From Bombella dulcis (GTDB lineage: Bacteria > Pseudomonadota > Alphaproteobacteria > Acetobacterales > Acetobacteraceae): 64,000 bases of DNA. Under the pieces are notes generated by a model that did no database searches, had not been told where the DNA came from, and saw only the letters and a list, made by a program, of their open reading frames with translations. How positions within the stretch are numbered: position 1 is the first letter of the stretch; each line of letters opens with the position of its first letter. The DNA is taken from positions 62,001 to 126,000 of the forward strand of contig NZ_JANIDV010000002.1 of assembly GCF_026385505.1 (NCBI RefSeq), given 5' to 3'. Of this stretch, positions 26,111 through 34,018 are shown piece after piece. The translations under genes and the position numbers were made by a program.

Positions 26111-27742
26111 CTACCTAGGAATTGTCTGGCGTTTTTGTGTTTTGATGGTGGCTGGTTGCGCAGAGGCACTTGGCTGATGTGAAAGTGCTTGTGGGCTGCT
26201 GCTTTGAGGGTGTTGGTAATCATCATGGTATAAATCCAGATCACCGAAGCGGGTGAATTCGCCTTCAAAATAGAGATGGACCGTGCCCGTTGGCCCGTGA
26301 CGCTGTTTTTCCAGAATCAGTTCGGCCTTGTTATGGACGAGGCTCATCTTCCGCTGCCACTCTTCCAGAGCGATCTGGTATTTGTCCGGGCTGGGGAAGG
26401 AGGATTCCTTGGGTTTGCGCTGCTGGAGGTAATATTCGTCACGATAGACGAACATGACAGCATCGGCATCTTGCTCGATGGAGCCGGATTCACGCAGGTC
26501 GGAGAGCATCGGCCGTTTGTCGTCACGGGATTCCACCTGACGGGAGAGCTGCGACAGGGCGATGACGGGGACTTCCAGTTCCTTGGCGATGGCCTTGAGG
26601 CCCTGTGTGATCATGGAGATTTCCAGCACGCGGCTGTCCGGTCTTGTTCCCACGGCGGGGCGCATGAGCTGGAGATAGTCCACCACCACGAGGCTCAGCC
26701 CCTGTGTGCGGGACAGACGTCGGCAGCGTGTCCGCATGGCGGAAAGCGAGATGGCGGGTGTGTCATCAATGTGCAGGGGCAGGCGTTGCAGCTCCGTGGC
26801 GACACGGACGAAGCGGTCGAATTCCTTCGGTCCGACATCACCCCGGCGGATGCGTTCACCGGACACCTCAGCCTGTTCGGACAGGATACGGGTGGCGAGC
26901 TGTTCGGCGGACATTTCCAGTGAGAAAATGGCCACGCTGCCACGGGGCTTGCTGTCTCCCTTTTCTTCCGCTTCCCGCATGATGGACTGGGCGGCGGAGA
27001 AAGCGATCTTCGTGGCAAGGGCTGTCTTGCCCATGGCGGGGCGGCCGGCAAGGATCAGCAGGTCGGACGGGTGCAGGCCACCGGTTTTCTTGTCAAAATC
27101 CCGCAGGCCGGAGGTCAGGCCGACAATGTCCCCCGTGTTCTGGTAGGCCTGATCGGCAATGTCGAGAGCCTTTTTCAGGGCCTGGGAGAAGACGAGGAAC
27201 CCGCCTTCCTGTCCCTTGTCCGTTGCCAGACTGAACAGGGCTTCTTCCGAGGCGGAAATCTGTTCTGGCCCGTCCAGATCAGGTCGGGCACCGTGGGCGT
27301 TGTTGACGATGTCCGTGCCAATGCCGATCAGCTGGCGACGGACCCAGCAGTCATGGATGACTTTGCCATAATCACGGGCATTGACGATCCCCACCATGGC
27401 ATTGAGCAGCCTGGCGACATACTCCGTGCCTCCGGCGGCAGCCAGTATGGGGCTGGCCTCAAATTCGCCCCGCATGGTGATGATGTCGATGGTGCCCTTG
27501 CCGCCGTTCCGTTCGACACGGTTGGTGATCATCTCATAGATGTGGGCATTGACGGCATCGGCAAAATGGGACGCATGGAGGAAGTCCGAGACGCTCTCAA
27601 AGGCCTTGTCGTTGGTCAGGATGGCACCCAGAAGGGCCTGTTCGGCCTGCAGGTTGGCCGGGGGCGTACGCTGGAGAAGGTCCTGAAGCGGGCCGCTTTC
27701 CGGTTTCGGGGATGGCTGGGGGGATGCTGTCTGGTCGCTCAT
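26111..27742 (-). CDS. dnaB: Replicative DNA helicase DnaB
   Basis: 543 residues. The N-terminal DnaG/loader-interacting domain begins PPANLQAEQALLGAILTNDKAFE, and the RecA-like helicase core has Walker A AGRPAMGKTALA and the Walker B region SLVVVDYLQLM, then QLSRQVESRDDKRPMLSDLRESGSIEQDADAV. There is no intein. It unwinds DNA ahead of the replication fork. ATG 27742 is taken although GGAGGAG lies about 15 bases upstream, a long spacing; ATG 27778 lies upstream of that site. Confidence 0.95.
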   Translation of the reverse strand: MSDQTASPQPSPKPESGPLQDLLQRTPPANLQAEQALLGAILTNDKAFESVSDFLHASHFADAVNAHIYEMITNRVERNGGKGTIDIITMRGEFEASPILAAAGGTEYVARLLNAMVGIVNARDYGKVIHDCWVRRQLIGIGTDIVNNAHGARPDLDGPEQISASEEALFSLATDKGQEGGFLVFSQALKKALDIADQAYQNTGDIVGLTSGLRDFDKKTGGLHPSDLLILAGRPAMGKTALATKIAFSAAQSIMREAEEKGDSKPRGSVAIFSLEMSAEQLATRILSEQAEVSGERIRRGDVGPKEFDRFVRVATELQRLPLHIDDTPAISLSAMRTRCRRLSRTQGLSLVVVDYLQLMRPAVGTRPDSRVLEISMITQGLKAIAKELEVPVIALSQLSRQVESRDDKRPMLSDLRESGSIEQDADAVMFVYRDEYYLQQRKPKESSFPSPDKYQIALEEWQRKMSLVHNKAELILEKQRHGPTGTVHLYFEGEFTRFGDLDLYHDDYQHPQSSSPQALSHQPSASAQPATIKTQKRQTIPR

Positions 27743-27874
27743 GATGGTCTGTCTTACTCCTCCGTCAAGGGGTGTCATGCCAGCACGGGAACAGGGTGCA
27801 GGCGGGCATCAGCCGGATATGGCCATCCGGCTCTCATGGTCATCATGCAGCTGACCGGGGGGACAGTCAGCAGG

Positions 27875-29212
27875 TCAGCAGGGCGTGGCACCATCCAGGG
27901 CCAGGGCGCAGCCTGCCAGATAGAGACTGCCGCAGATGAGGATTCGGGCCGGAGCGGGATGGGTCCCGGCTTCATCACGCAGGTGTTTCAGGGCGGTACG
28001 GATGTCCGGGCCGGGGCGGGCTGTGCCCCCTGCGGCCTGAGCAGCGTCCAGAATGGTCTGGACAGGCATGGCTAGATGCTGCCCTTCCTCTGCCACGGCC
28101 TGTATGGTGGTGGCGTAGGGGATCAGCGGGCGGAGGAAACCCTGCACGTCCTTGCTGTCCTTCAGCCCGACAATGAGATGCAGTGGCTGGTCCTGCCATG
28201 TTCTGAGTACCTCGGCCAGAGCGGTGCCCGCACCGGGATTGTGGCCACCATCAAGAATCAGCTCCCAGCCTGAAGGCAGATCATGGGTCAGGGTGCCGTG
28301 CAGAGGCTGGAGGCGGGCAGGCCAGCATGTTCTGGCAATGCCTGCAAAGGCGGTGTCTGGCAGGTCCAGTCCGGCATGGCGGAGGGCCGCTATGGCAAGG
28401 GCGGAGTTCTGTGCCTGATGGGGGCCATGCAGGGCCGGGGCTGGCAGGGTCAGGGTGCCGGTCTCATCCTGATAGAGCAGGCCATCGCCCTGTGGGGCAA
28501 TGGTGAATTCATGGCCCAGCCGGTAGAGGGGAGCTTCATGGGCATTGGCACAGTCCCTGATGGCGGTCATGACATCATCAGTCTGGGGCGCAACGAAAAC
28601 TGGTACGTTCTGTTTGATGATGCCTGCTTTCTCTCTGGCGATGCCCGCCAGATCATCGCCCAGAAAGCCCTGATGATCCAGACTGATGGAGGTGATGACG
28701 CAGGCCCGTGCGGTGGGAATCACATTGGTGGCATCAAACCGGCCCCCAAGCCCGACCTCCAGAATCAGCAGATCAGCCGGAACACGGGAAAAGAGCAGGA
28801 ATCCGGCGGCTGTCAGGACTTCAAAAACGGTGATGGGGGCACCGTCATTAATCTGCTCGATCTCTTCCAGAGTGGCAACAAGCTGGCCCTCGCTGACGAG
28901 GTGACCGGCCAGACGGAAACGTTCCGTCACGCTCAGCAGATGCGGGCTGGTCATGACATGGACCTTCAGCCCCGCCGCCTCGCCAATGGCCCGCAGATTG
29001 GCGCAGGTGCTGCCCTTGCCGTTGGTCCCGGCCACATGAATGGTCGGGGGGAGGGAGCGTTCCGGGTGGCCAAGGCGGGCCAGCAGGACCTTCAGCCGGT
29101 CCAGCGAGAGGTCGATCAGTTTGGGATGAAGTTCCTGCAGGCGGCGCACGACTTCACCCGTCCGCCCGTGGAACTCACCCTGCGGGGTACTGGTCTGCTG
29201 GCCTGTTGCCAT
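27875..29212 (-). CDS. folC: Bifunctional folylpolyglutamate synthase/dihydrofolate synthase
   Basis: 445 residues. The ATP-binding loop IHVAGTNGKGSTCANLRA lies near residue 60, followed by the Mur-ligase-like core (TSPHLLSVTERFRL, ILEVGLGGRFDATNVI, LDHQGFLGDDLAGIAREKAGIIK). It adds glutamate to dihydropteroate and to folates. It follows accD on the same strand, as in many Alphaproteobacteria. The start is uncertain: ATG 29212 is chosen from alignment with the family; ATG 29266 is also open. Confidence 0.93.
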   Translation of the reverse strand: MATGQQTSTPQGEFHGRTGEVVRRLQELHPKLIDLSLDRLKVLLARLGHPERSLPPTIHVAGTNGKGSTCANLRAIGEAAGLKVHVMTSPHLLSVTERFRLAGHLVSEGQLVATLEEIEQINDGAPITVFEVLTAAGFLLFSRVPADLLILEVGLGGRFDATNVIPTARACVITSISLDHQGFLGDDLAGIAREKAGIIKQNVPVFVAPQTDDVMTAIRDCANAHEAPLYRLGHEFTIAPQGDGLLYQDETGTLTLPAPALHGPHQAQNSALAIAALRHAGLDLPDTAFAGIARTCWPARLQPLHGTLTHDLPSGWELILDGGHNPGAGTALAEVLRTWQDQPLHLIVGLKDSKDVQGFLRPLIPYATTIQAVAEEGQHLAMPVQTILDAAQAAGGTARPGPDIRTALKHLRDEAGTHPAPARILICGSLYLAGCALALDGATPC

Positions 29213-29308
29213 GATTGCGTAATCCGGTTGTTTCAGAGGGGGAAACAGGAGGGGCTGTCCCACCATCCTGCCCGCCGCCGGAGGGGCGGAGGCAGGATGG
29301 AGACAGGC

Positions 29309-30196
29309 TCAGGATGCGGGGCTTTCTTCCGGGGTGGCATCCTTGTTGCCGGCTGCGGGAGTAAGCATTCCGATGAGCCGACCCAGCAGGGAGGGAAGTT
29401 CATCACGGGTGGCGATGAGGTCCACCATGCCGTGTTCCTTCAGATACTCGGACCGCTGGAAGCCTTCCGGCAGCTCCTCACGTACGGTATCCCGGATGAC
29501 ACGGGGACCGGCGAAAGCGATCAGGGCATTAGGCTCGGCGATATGGATGTCACCCAGCATGGCGAAGGAGGCGGACACACCACCCGTCGTCGGGTTGGTG
29601 AGGACGACCAGATAGGGCAGGCCTGCTTCACGCAGCATTTCCACGCCGATGGTCGTGCGGGGCATCTGCATCAGGCTGACGACGCCTTCCTGCATGCGGG
29701 CACCGCCGGAGGCCGTGAAGATGACGAGCGGAGCCTTCTGGCGGATGGCTTCCTGACATGCGGCCAGAAAAGCCTCACCAAGGGCACCGCCCATCGTCCC
29801 GGCCATGAACTCGAAGGCCATGACGGCAACGACGGCGTTCTGCCCGCCAATCCGGCCGTGAGCGACAAGGAGGGAATCATCAAGGCTGGACTTGGAGCGG
29901 GCTGCCTTCAGCCGGTCCGTGTAGCGTTTGGAATCCCGGAAATGCAGCGGGTCGGCCGGGGCGGTGGGCAGCTCGATGGTGGTGTACTGGCCGTCATCGA
30001 AGGTCCACTGCATACGTTCATGGGCCGAGGCCCGCATGTGATGGCCGCAATGGGGGCAGACCTTCTTCTTGCGGGTCAGCTCCTTGGTGAGCATCATCTG
30101 CGAGCAGGATTCACAGTTGGTCCAGAGGTTATCCGGCACGTCCCTCTGTAGCAGGCTCCGCAATTTGGGACGGACATGTTTTGTCAGCCAGCTCAT
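29309..30196 (-). CDS. accD: Acetyl-CoA carboxylase carboxyltransferase subunit beta
   Basis: 295 residues. The N-terminal zinc ribbon has CESC (near residue 29) and CPHC (near 48), followed by the carboxyltransferase core with GARMQEGVVSLMQM and GGVSASFAMLGD, GFQRSEYLKEHGMVD. It carries out the malonyl-CoA-forming step of fatty-acid synthesis together with AccA. ATG 30196 has GGAGAG upstream. In many Alphaproteobacteria it directly follows trpA; here trpA is 9.3 kb away. Confidence 0.95.
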   Translation of the reverse strand: MSWLTKHVRPKLRSLLQRDVPDNLWTNCESCSQMMLTKELTRKKKVCPHCGHHMRASAHERMQWTFDDGQYTTIELPTAPADPLHFRDSKRYTDRLKAARSKSSLDDSLLVAHGRIGGQNAVVAVMAFEFMAGTMGGALGEAFLAACQEAIRQKAPLVIFTASGGARMQEGVVSLMQMPRTTIGVEMLREAGLPYLVVLTNPTTGGVSASFAMLGDIHIAEPNALIAFAGPRVIRDTVREELPEGFQRSEYLKEHGMVDLIATRDELPSLLGRLIGMLTPAAGNKDATPEESPAS

Positions 30197-30406
30197 GGTG
30201 TTCTGTTTACTCTCCAGCAGTGGTGCATCATCGGTGGGCGTCCCATGCCTGCCGGTCCACCAGAAGGAATGGGCCTCCGCAGGCGGGGGGCACCGTGGCA
30301 TGGGACCGGAAGGGTATCACAGGTTGGGGGGACTTTATCCGGGCTTGCCTGAAGATGCCAGCTTTCTCTTCGGCTGAAGGTGAGTTCATGCCGGGCAGGC
30401 CGGTTT

Positions 30407-30868
30407 TCAGGGCATGAAAGGTGGCAGGGGGCTGTCCGTCTTCAGTGGCCGGAGGGCGATGTAGGACTTGACGTGGCTGACCATGTCGCTTGCCAGCAGC
30501 TGGTCCGTGACGAAGGCGGAAAGGCCGGGCAGGTCTTCCGTCACGACTTTGAGGATGTAATCCGCATCTCCGCTGACGGCATGGGCCTCCTGGATGATGG
30601 GAATGCTGTTTATGAGGGTCTGGAACCGCTCGAAGGCTCCGGCAGCATGATCTTTGATGATGACCTGAACGAAGGCCATCACGTTCAGCCCCACGGCCTG
30701 TGGAGCCAGCGTGACCCCATAGCCCTGGATGACACCCTTTTTCTCCAGCATGAGGCGGCGACGGGAACATTGGGAGGGGGAGAGGCCGATGGCATCGCCC
30801 AGCTCCCGGTTGGTCAGCCGCCCATTGCGGTACAGGGCGGAAAGAATTTTCCAGTCAAAATGATCCAT
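30407..30868 (-). CDS. Lrp/AsnC-family transcriptional regulator
   Basis: 153 residues. The N-terminal helix-turn-helix is LTNRELGDAIGLSPSQCSRRRLMLEKKGVI (about 18-47), followed by the RAM ligand domain (AVSGDADYILKVVTEDL). Lrp/AsnC proteins sense amino acids. The gene is divergent from the decarboxylase-aminotransferase pair, which share an intergenic region of about 190 bases, so it is the likely amino-acid-responsive regulator of that pair. ATG 30868 is chosen because the HTH begins right after it. Confidence 0.9.
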   Translation of the reverse strand: MDHFDWKILSALYRNGRLTNRELGDAIGLSPSQCSRRRLMLEKKGVIQGYGVTLAPQAVGLNVMAFVQVIIKDHAAGAFERFQTLINSIPIIQEAHAVSGDADYILKVVTEDLPGLSAFVTDQLLASDMVSHVKSYIALRPLKTDSPLPPFMP

Positions 30869-31057
30869 GATGGGCCTGTTTCTGCATGATCCGTGCACAG
30901 TCGGTCATGATTCATAGTCCATTTGCACACAGAGCGCATGAAAAACACGATATGGTCACATGTGTTAAAAGGACATTAAGGCGGTATGGGGTTCTGTCTG
31001 TCCTGCCCCGAACCGGAAAAGGCTGGTTCGTACTGCCCTGTCGGAGAATTTCAGATC

Positions 31058-32755
31058 ATGTCCAGGCGCATGCAGATCGGGGCCTATCTGGTCCGCCGTC
31101 TTGCCGAGGCGGGAATCAGCCATCTTTTTGGTGTTCCGGGGGATTTCAACCTGTCGTTTCTGGAGCAGGTGGAAGCTGATCCGTCCCTGACATTCGTGGG
31201 GAACTGTAACGAGCTGAATGCCGCCTATGCGGCGGACGGGTATGCCCGTACCTCCGGCCTGTGCGGCCTGCTGACAACTTTTGGCGTGGGTGACCTCGGG
31301 GCCATCAGCGGCATTGCCGGGGCCTATGCCGAGCGTGTTCCTTTCGTCCACATTACCGGGATTCCGCCGCTTCATGCGGTTGAGGGGCGTGCCCTGCTGC
31401 ATCACACGCTGGGTGATGGTGGCTATGGCAATATCGGGCGGTGCATGGCGGAATATACGGTCGCCCAGTCCCGCCTGACGCCGGAGAATGCCGTGGAAGA
31501 GATTGACCGGGTACTCCGGACCTGCTGGCGGGAGCGGCGTCCCGTCCATCTCCAGCTGCCTTCCGACATTACCCATCTGAGCATTGACGTACCTGATGAA
31601 CCGTTTGTCTTTGCAGAGCCGCAGGGTGATGCCGAGCAGGCGGCTCTGGCGGCCAGCCATATTGCCACACGTCTGGCAGCGGCCCGGTCGCCGGTCATGA
31701 TTCTCGATTCTGATGCGGACCGCTTCGGTGTGGCCGGAAAGATTGCCGCACTGGCAGAGCGTTGTGCCATTCCCTGTCTGGCAACGGCCCCAGCCAAGGC
31801 CGTGCTGGATGAGACGGCTCCTTATTATCTGGGTGGCTATGTCGGGGGTGCCAGCCGCCCGGACATACGGGAGCTGGTCAGCCAGTCCGATTGCGTGATT
31901 GGCGTCGGCCTGCGTTTTACGGAGATCAATACGGGATTCTTCACGCATGATATCCGGTCCGATTCGTTCATCAATCTGCTGGCCCATGAGGTCAATCTTG
32001 CGGGCCGCTCCATTCCGGCAGCCCCGCTCGGGGCGGTGCTGGAGGCCCTGCTTGAACGGGTGAAGCCGTCGTCCCGCACGCTGCCTGCCCGTCCGGCAGC
32101 ATCCGGCACGGTCCTGCCCGGTGGTGCGGAAGAGCGGCTGACCCATGACATGTTCTGGCCCCGTGTGGCCCGGTTCCTGAAGGAAGGAGATGTCGTGATC
32201 GGCGAGGCCGGGACCAGCAACACGGCCCTGCTGGGCACGCCTTTCCCCAAAGGGACGCATTACATCTCCCAGCCGATCTGGGGGGCGATCGGCTATACCC
32301 TGCCGGCCCTTTTCGGGTCCCAGCTTGGCAGCCCGGACAGGCGTCACCTGCTTTTCATCGGGGATGGGTCTTTCCAGCTCACGGTGCAGGAACTTTCCAC
32401 CATTCTGCGGCATGACCAGAAACCTGTCATCTTTCTGCTCAATAACAGGGGCTATACGATTGAACGTCTGATTCTGGGCGAGCGGTCGCAGTATAATGAC
32501 ATTGCCAACTGGCGTTATGCTGATCTGCCCCGTGTGTTTGACCGTGACGACAGGGCACTCTCCCTTGTGGTGGAGACCGTCAGTGAACTGGAAGATGCGC
32601 TGAAGCAGGCGGAAAAGGCGGATCGTGCCGTGTTCATCGAGGTTCGTCTGCCCGAGATGGATGCTCCGGAGGCCCTGAAGGTGTTCGGCATGGTCGTGGC
32701 GGATTATGACTATGGCCCGCAGGGGCCACGCAATGGCAGCGTGAAGAAAGGATGA
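31058..32755 (+). CDS. Thiamine-diphosphate-dependent 2-keto acid decarboxylase (indole-/phenylpyruvate type)
   Basis: 565 residues. The catalytic Glu is in GNCNELNAAYAADGYAR (near residue 51), the paired His motif in LLHHTLGDG (near 113), and the ThDP-binding GDGSFQ...LLNN block lies near 430-465. The C-terminal region TIERLILGERSQYNDIANWRY resembles indolepyruvate/phenylpyruvate decarboxylases more than pyruvate decarboxylases. It would turn aromatic or branched 2-keto acids into aldehydes. The next gene, an aminotransferase, overlaps by 4 bases and would supply its keto acids. A pyruvate decarboxylase role, known in acetic acid bacteria, cannot be excluded. Confidence 0.85.
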   Translation: MSRRMQIGAYLVRRLAEAGISHLFGVPGDFNLSFLEQVEADPSLTFVGNCNELNAAYAADGYARTSGLCGLLTTFGVGDLGAISGIAGAYAERVPFVHITGIPPLHAVEGRALLHHTLGDGGYGNIGRCMAEYTVAQSRLTPENAVEEIDRVLRTCWRERRPVHLQLPSDITHLSIDVPDEPFVFAEPQGDAEQAALAASHIATRLAAARSPVMILDSDADRFGVAGKIAALAERCAIPCLATAPAKAVLDETAPYYLGGYVGGASRPDIRELVSQSDCVIGVGLRFTEINTGFFTHDIRSDSFINLLAHEVNLAGRSIPAAPLGAVLEALLERVKPSSRTLPARPAASGTVLPGGAEERLTHDMFWPRVARFLKEGDVVIGEAGTSNTALLGTPFPKGTHYISQPIWGAIGYTLPALFGSQLGSPDRRHLLFIGDGSFQLTVQELSTILRHDQKPVIFLLNNRGYTIERLILGERSQYNDIANWRYADLPRVFDRDDRALSLVVETVSELEDALKQAEKADRAVFIEVRLPEMDAPEALKVFGMVVADYDYGPQGPRNGSVKKG

Positions 32756-33966
32756 AGGGGCTTATGTTCCAGTCTGTTGAACTGTCTCCCGGAGACCCGA
32801 TTCTTTCCCTGGTGGAAGATTTCAGGCGGGATGACCGGGCCAGCAAGGTCAATCTCAGCATCGGGCTGTATTATGACGGGGCAGGCCATGTGCCCCAGCT
32901 GGCCTGCATCCGCCGGGCCTATGAAAAACTGGCAGGCCAGCAGGACAGGCCGGACCTGTACCTGCCGATGGAAGGGCTGGCGTCCTACCGGCAGGCTGTC
33001 CAGCATCTGCTGTTCGGGCGTGGGAGCGAGCCGGTGCAGGCTGCCCGCATCGCCACGGTCCAGACTCTTGGCGGGTCCGGTGCGCTGAAGGTCGGGGCGG
33101 ATTTCCTTCACCGTTATTTTCCGCGGGCCGAACTGTGGGTCAGCAACCCGACATGGGAAAATCATATTTCCATTTTTGAAGGGGCCGGTTTCAGAACGCA
33201 CGCTTATCCCTATTTCGACCCGGCGACGGGCGGTGTGGATTTTGAGGCCATGATGGCCTGCATCCGCCAGATTCCGGAAGGGCATGTCGTGCTGCTGCAC
33301 CCTTGCTGCCACAACCCGACGGGGGCAGACCTGACGGATGAGCAGTGGGATGCGCTGGTGCCTGTCCTGAAGGAGCGGAAGCTGATTCCGTTTCTGGACC
33401 TTGCCTATCAGGGGCTGGGGAATGGGCTGGAAGAGGACATTCATGCCGTCCGGGCGATGGTTGAGGCGGGGCTGGAATTTCTGCTCAGCAATTCATTCTC
33501 CAAGATATTCTCCCTGTATGGGGACCGTATCGGGGCACTGTCGGTCGTCTGTCGGGATGAGAACACGGCGGAACGGGTGCTGAGCCAGCTCAAGGTCACG
33601 GTACGACGGAACTATTCCAGCCCGCCGGTCCGTGGGGCGCAGCTCGTGGATGCCGTGCTGGGGGATGAAACCTTGGCGCAGCTCTGGCGGGAAGAGGTGG
33701 CAGGCATGGGGGCACGCATCCGGGAGATGCGTCAGAAGCTGCATGAGCAGCTTTCCGCCCGCCTGCCGGGTCAGGATTTTCGCTATCTGCTGAAGCAGCG
33801 TGGCATGTTCAGCATGATGAAGCTCTCTCCTGCTCAGGTGGACCGCCTGCGGGAGGAACATGGCGTCTATGTCCTGCGGAGTGGCCGTGTCTGCATGGCG
33901 GGACTGAATGACCGGAACCTGCCTCCTGTCGTGGAGGCTCTGGCGGCAGTTCTGGCCAGTTCCTGA
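32752..33966 (+). CDS. Aromatic amino acid aminotransferase (class I, TyrB/AspC type)
   Basis: 404 residues. Features are the opening DPILSLVEDFRRDDRASKVNLSIGLYYD, the HPCCHNPTGAD block, the PLP-binding Lys in SNSFSKIFSLYGDRIGAL (near residue 250) and the carboxylate-binding Arg in SGRVCMAGLN. The family transaminates Phe, Tyr, Trp and Asp with 2-oxoglutarate. The ATG overlaps the decarboxylase stop (ATGA), so they are coupled; ATG 32764, behind AAGGGG, is an alternative start. Together they form the first two steps of the Ehrlich route. Confidence 0.9.
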   Translation: MKGLMFQSVELSPGDPILSLVEDFRRDDRASKVNLSIGLYYDGAGHVPQLACIRRAYEKLAGQQDRPDLYLPMEGLASYRQAVQHLLFGRGSEPVQAARIATVQTLGGSGALKVGADFLHRYFPRAELWVSNPTWENHISIFEGAGFRTHAYPYFDPATGGVDFEAMMACIRQIPEGHVVLLHPCCHNPTGADLTDEQWDALVPVLKERKLIPFLDLAYQGLGNGLEEDIHAVRAMVEAGLEFLLSNSFSKIFSLYGDRIGALSVVCRDENTAERVLSQLKVTVRRNYSSPPVRGAQLVDAVLGDETLAQLWREEVAGMGARIREMRQKLHEQLSARLPGQDFRYLLKQRGMFSMMKLSPAQVDRLREEHGVYVLRSGRVCMAGLNDRNLPPVVEALAAVLASS

Positions 33967-33980
33967 TGGAAGCCTGCGTC

Positions 33981-34014
33981 GGCCGGGGGCGGCACCAGAC
34001 CTGTCCCCGGCCGT
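33981..34014. terminator. Hairpin between convergent aminotransferase and copA
   Basis: The perfect arms CGGCCGGGG (33981-33989) and CCCCGGCCG (34006-34014) lie in the 52-base gap between converging genes. Without a T tract it is only a likely transcription stop. Confidence 0.55.
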
Positions 34015-34018
34015 GAGG

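Noticed and set aside
28283-30151. Long plus-strand open frame (622 codons)
   Set aside because: It is antisense to folC and accD.
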